Origin: an uncultured Actinoplanes sp.
GTDB lineage: Bacteria; Actinomycetota; Actinomycetes; Mycobacteriales; Micromonosporaceae
Assembly: GCA_934667465.1 (NCBI GenBank)
Contig: CAKUMG010000448.1
Span: 1-5,615 of the forward strand
Length of the DNA stretch: 5,615 nt
Direction of reading: 5' to 3'
The notes beneath the pieces were generated by a model, which was given only the letters and a program-made list of their open reading frames with translations, ran no database searches and was not told where the DNA came from. The position numbers were made by a program, and so were the translations under genes. This document shows, piece after piece, positions 5,190 through 5,615 of this stretch; the stretch's first letter is position 1; each line of letters begins with the position of its first letter.

Positions 5190-5615
5190 GTGCGCGCGTT
5201 GTTCGTCCTTGCCGTCGCCGTCCTGGCCGGCTTCGTCCTCAGTCCTCTCCTGCGCGCCGACGCCGCCTGCACCCCTCCTCCCACCAGGACGGCGGGCGAA
5301 GCGCAGGCGGGGGACGCGGCGCTGAAGGGCTGGAGCAAGGAACAGATCGCCAACGCGCGCACCATCGTCACCATCGGCGCCGAACGCCGGGTGTCCACCC
5401 GGGGTCAGATCATCGCGGTGGCCACAGCCCTGCAGGAGTCCAGCCTGCGCAACCTGCGCGGCGGCGACCGCGACTCCATCGGGCTGTTCCAGCAGCGCCC
5501 CAGCCAGGGGTGGGGGACGCCGAAGCAGCTGTCCGACCCGGCGTACCAGACCGGCAAGTTCTACGACAAGCTGCTCAGGATCGACGGCTGGTCCGAGATG
5601 CGGCTGACCGAGGCA
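5190..5615 (+). CDS. Secreted lysozyme/transglycosylase-like protein, 3' end cut by window edge
   Basis: The first 142 residues are visible. A signal peptide spans about residues 1-25 (MRALFVLAVAVLAGFVLSPL, then LRADA|A). C27 is preceded by DAA, which does not fit a lipobox. After a Pro/Ala-rich linker comes a lysozyme-like domain. It includes WSKEQIANARTIV, GQIIAVATALQESSLRN (E83 in the place of the catalytic Glu of goose-type lysozyme and lytic transglycosylase folds), then D-R-DSIGLFQQRPSQGWGTP (93-111), DPAYQTGKFYDKLL and GWSEMRLTEA. I know this pattern from secreted actinobacterial proteins thought to act on cell wall; activity is unproven. The start is firm: an in-frame TGA at 5169-5171 excludes upstream starts, and GGAAGG at 5173-5178 is 11 nt before the GTG. 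It is separated from the isochorismatase by 137 nt with its own promoter, so it is not part of that operon. Confidence 0.8.
   Translation, partial: MRALFVLAVAVLAGFVLSPLLRADAACTPPPTRTAGEAQAGDAALKGWSKEQIANARTIVTIGAERRVSTRGQIIAVATALQESSLRNLRGGDRDSIGLFQQRPSQGWGTPKQLSDPAYQTGKFYDKLLRIDGWSEMRLTEA

Noticed and set aside
5190..5271. Lipoprotein signal with C27 as the acylated Cys
   Set aside because: The residues before the Cys are D-A-A; Asp at -3 does not fit the lipobox, and ordinary signal peptidase cleavage at ADA is more likely.
5089..5325. Plus-strand frame of 78 codons starting in the right repeat copy
   Set aside because: It is out of frame with the lysozyme-like gene, whose signal peptide, motifs and ribosome site explain the sequence; composition is Pro/Ser/Arg low complexity.

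Overview
The window is about 70% G+C, with strong G/C preference at third codon positions, GTG as well as ATG starts, and protein families typical of filamentous actinobacteria (MmyB-type HTH regulators, AraC regulators, many SDR oxidoreductases, secreted lysozyme-like proteins). A Micromonosporaceae- or Streptomyces-like chromosome is a reasonable guess. This is inference from composition and gene content, since no marker gene is present.

Layout. On the minus strand at the left edge lies a two-gene unit: a 76-residue protein with two DivIVA-like repeats (333-563), then a SMI1/KNR4 (SUKH)-like protein (1-340, cut by the window edge), overlapping by 8 nt. Divergent from it is a complete classical SDR oxidoreductase (666-1421, plus). 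It converges on and overlaps by 10 nt an AraC-family regulator (1412-2347, minus). Only 31 nt separate that regulator from a divergent conserved protein of unknown function with a C-M-H-C-H motif (2379-3092, plus). Both of these genes appear to have leaderless promoters inside the 31 nt. Next is a decayed second SDR on the minus strand (3120-3477). It keeps the catalytic Ser-Tyr-Lys half but has lost the Rossmann N-terminal half and carries a frameshift. To its right, on the plus strand, a leaderless MmyB-type HTH regulator (3656-4495) is translationally coupled by ATGA to an isochorismatase-fold protein (4492-5052) that has Val where the nucleophilic Cys is expected. The window ends inside a secreted lysozyme-like protein (5190-5615) preceded by a good sigma-70-type promoter.

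Most unexpected structure. A 61-bp sequence occurs twice in inverted orientation (3480-3540 on the minus strand and 5061-5121 on the plus strand, 56/61 identical). Weaker similarity extends leftward to cover the last codons of the isochorismatase gene. The two copies bracket the regulator-isochorismatase pair, and the left copy ends within 3 nt of the point where the SDR remnant begins. The simplest reading is that an inverted partial duplication, or insertion of a repeated element, replaced the front half of the SDR gene. That would have broken an ancestral regulator/SDR divergent pair. No RNA gene, CRISPR array, insertion sequence or complete mobile element was recognised.
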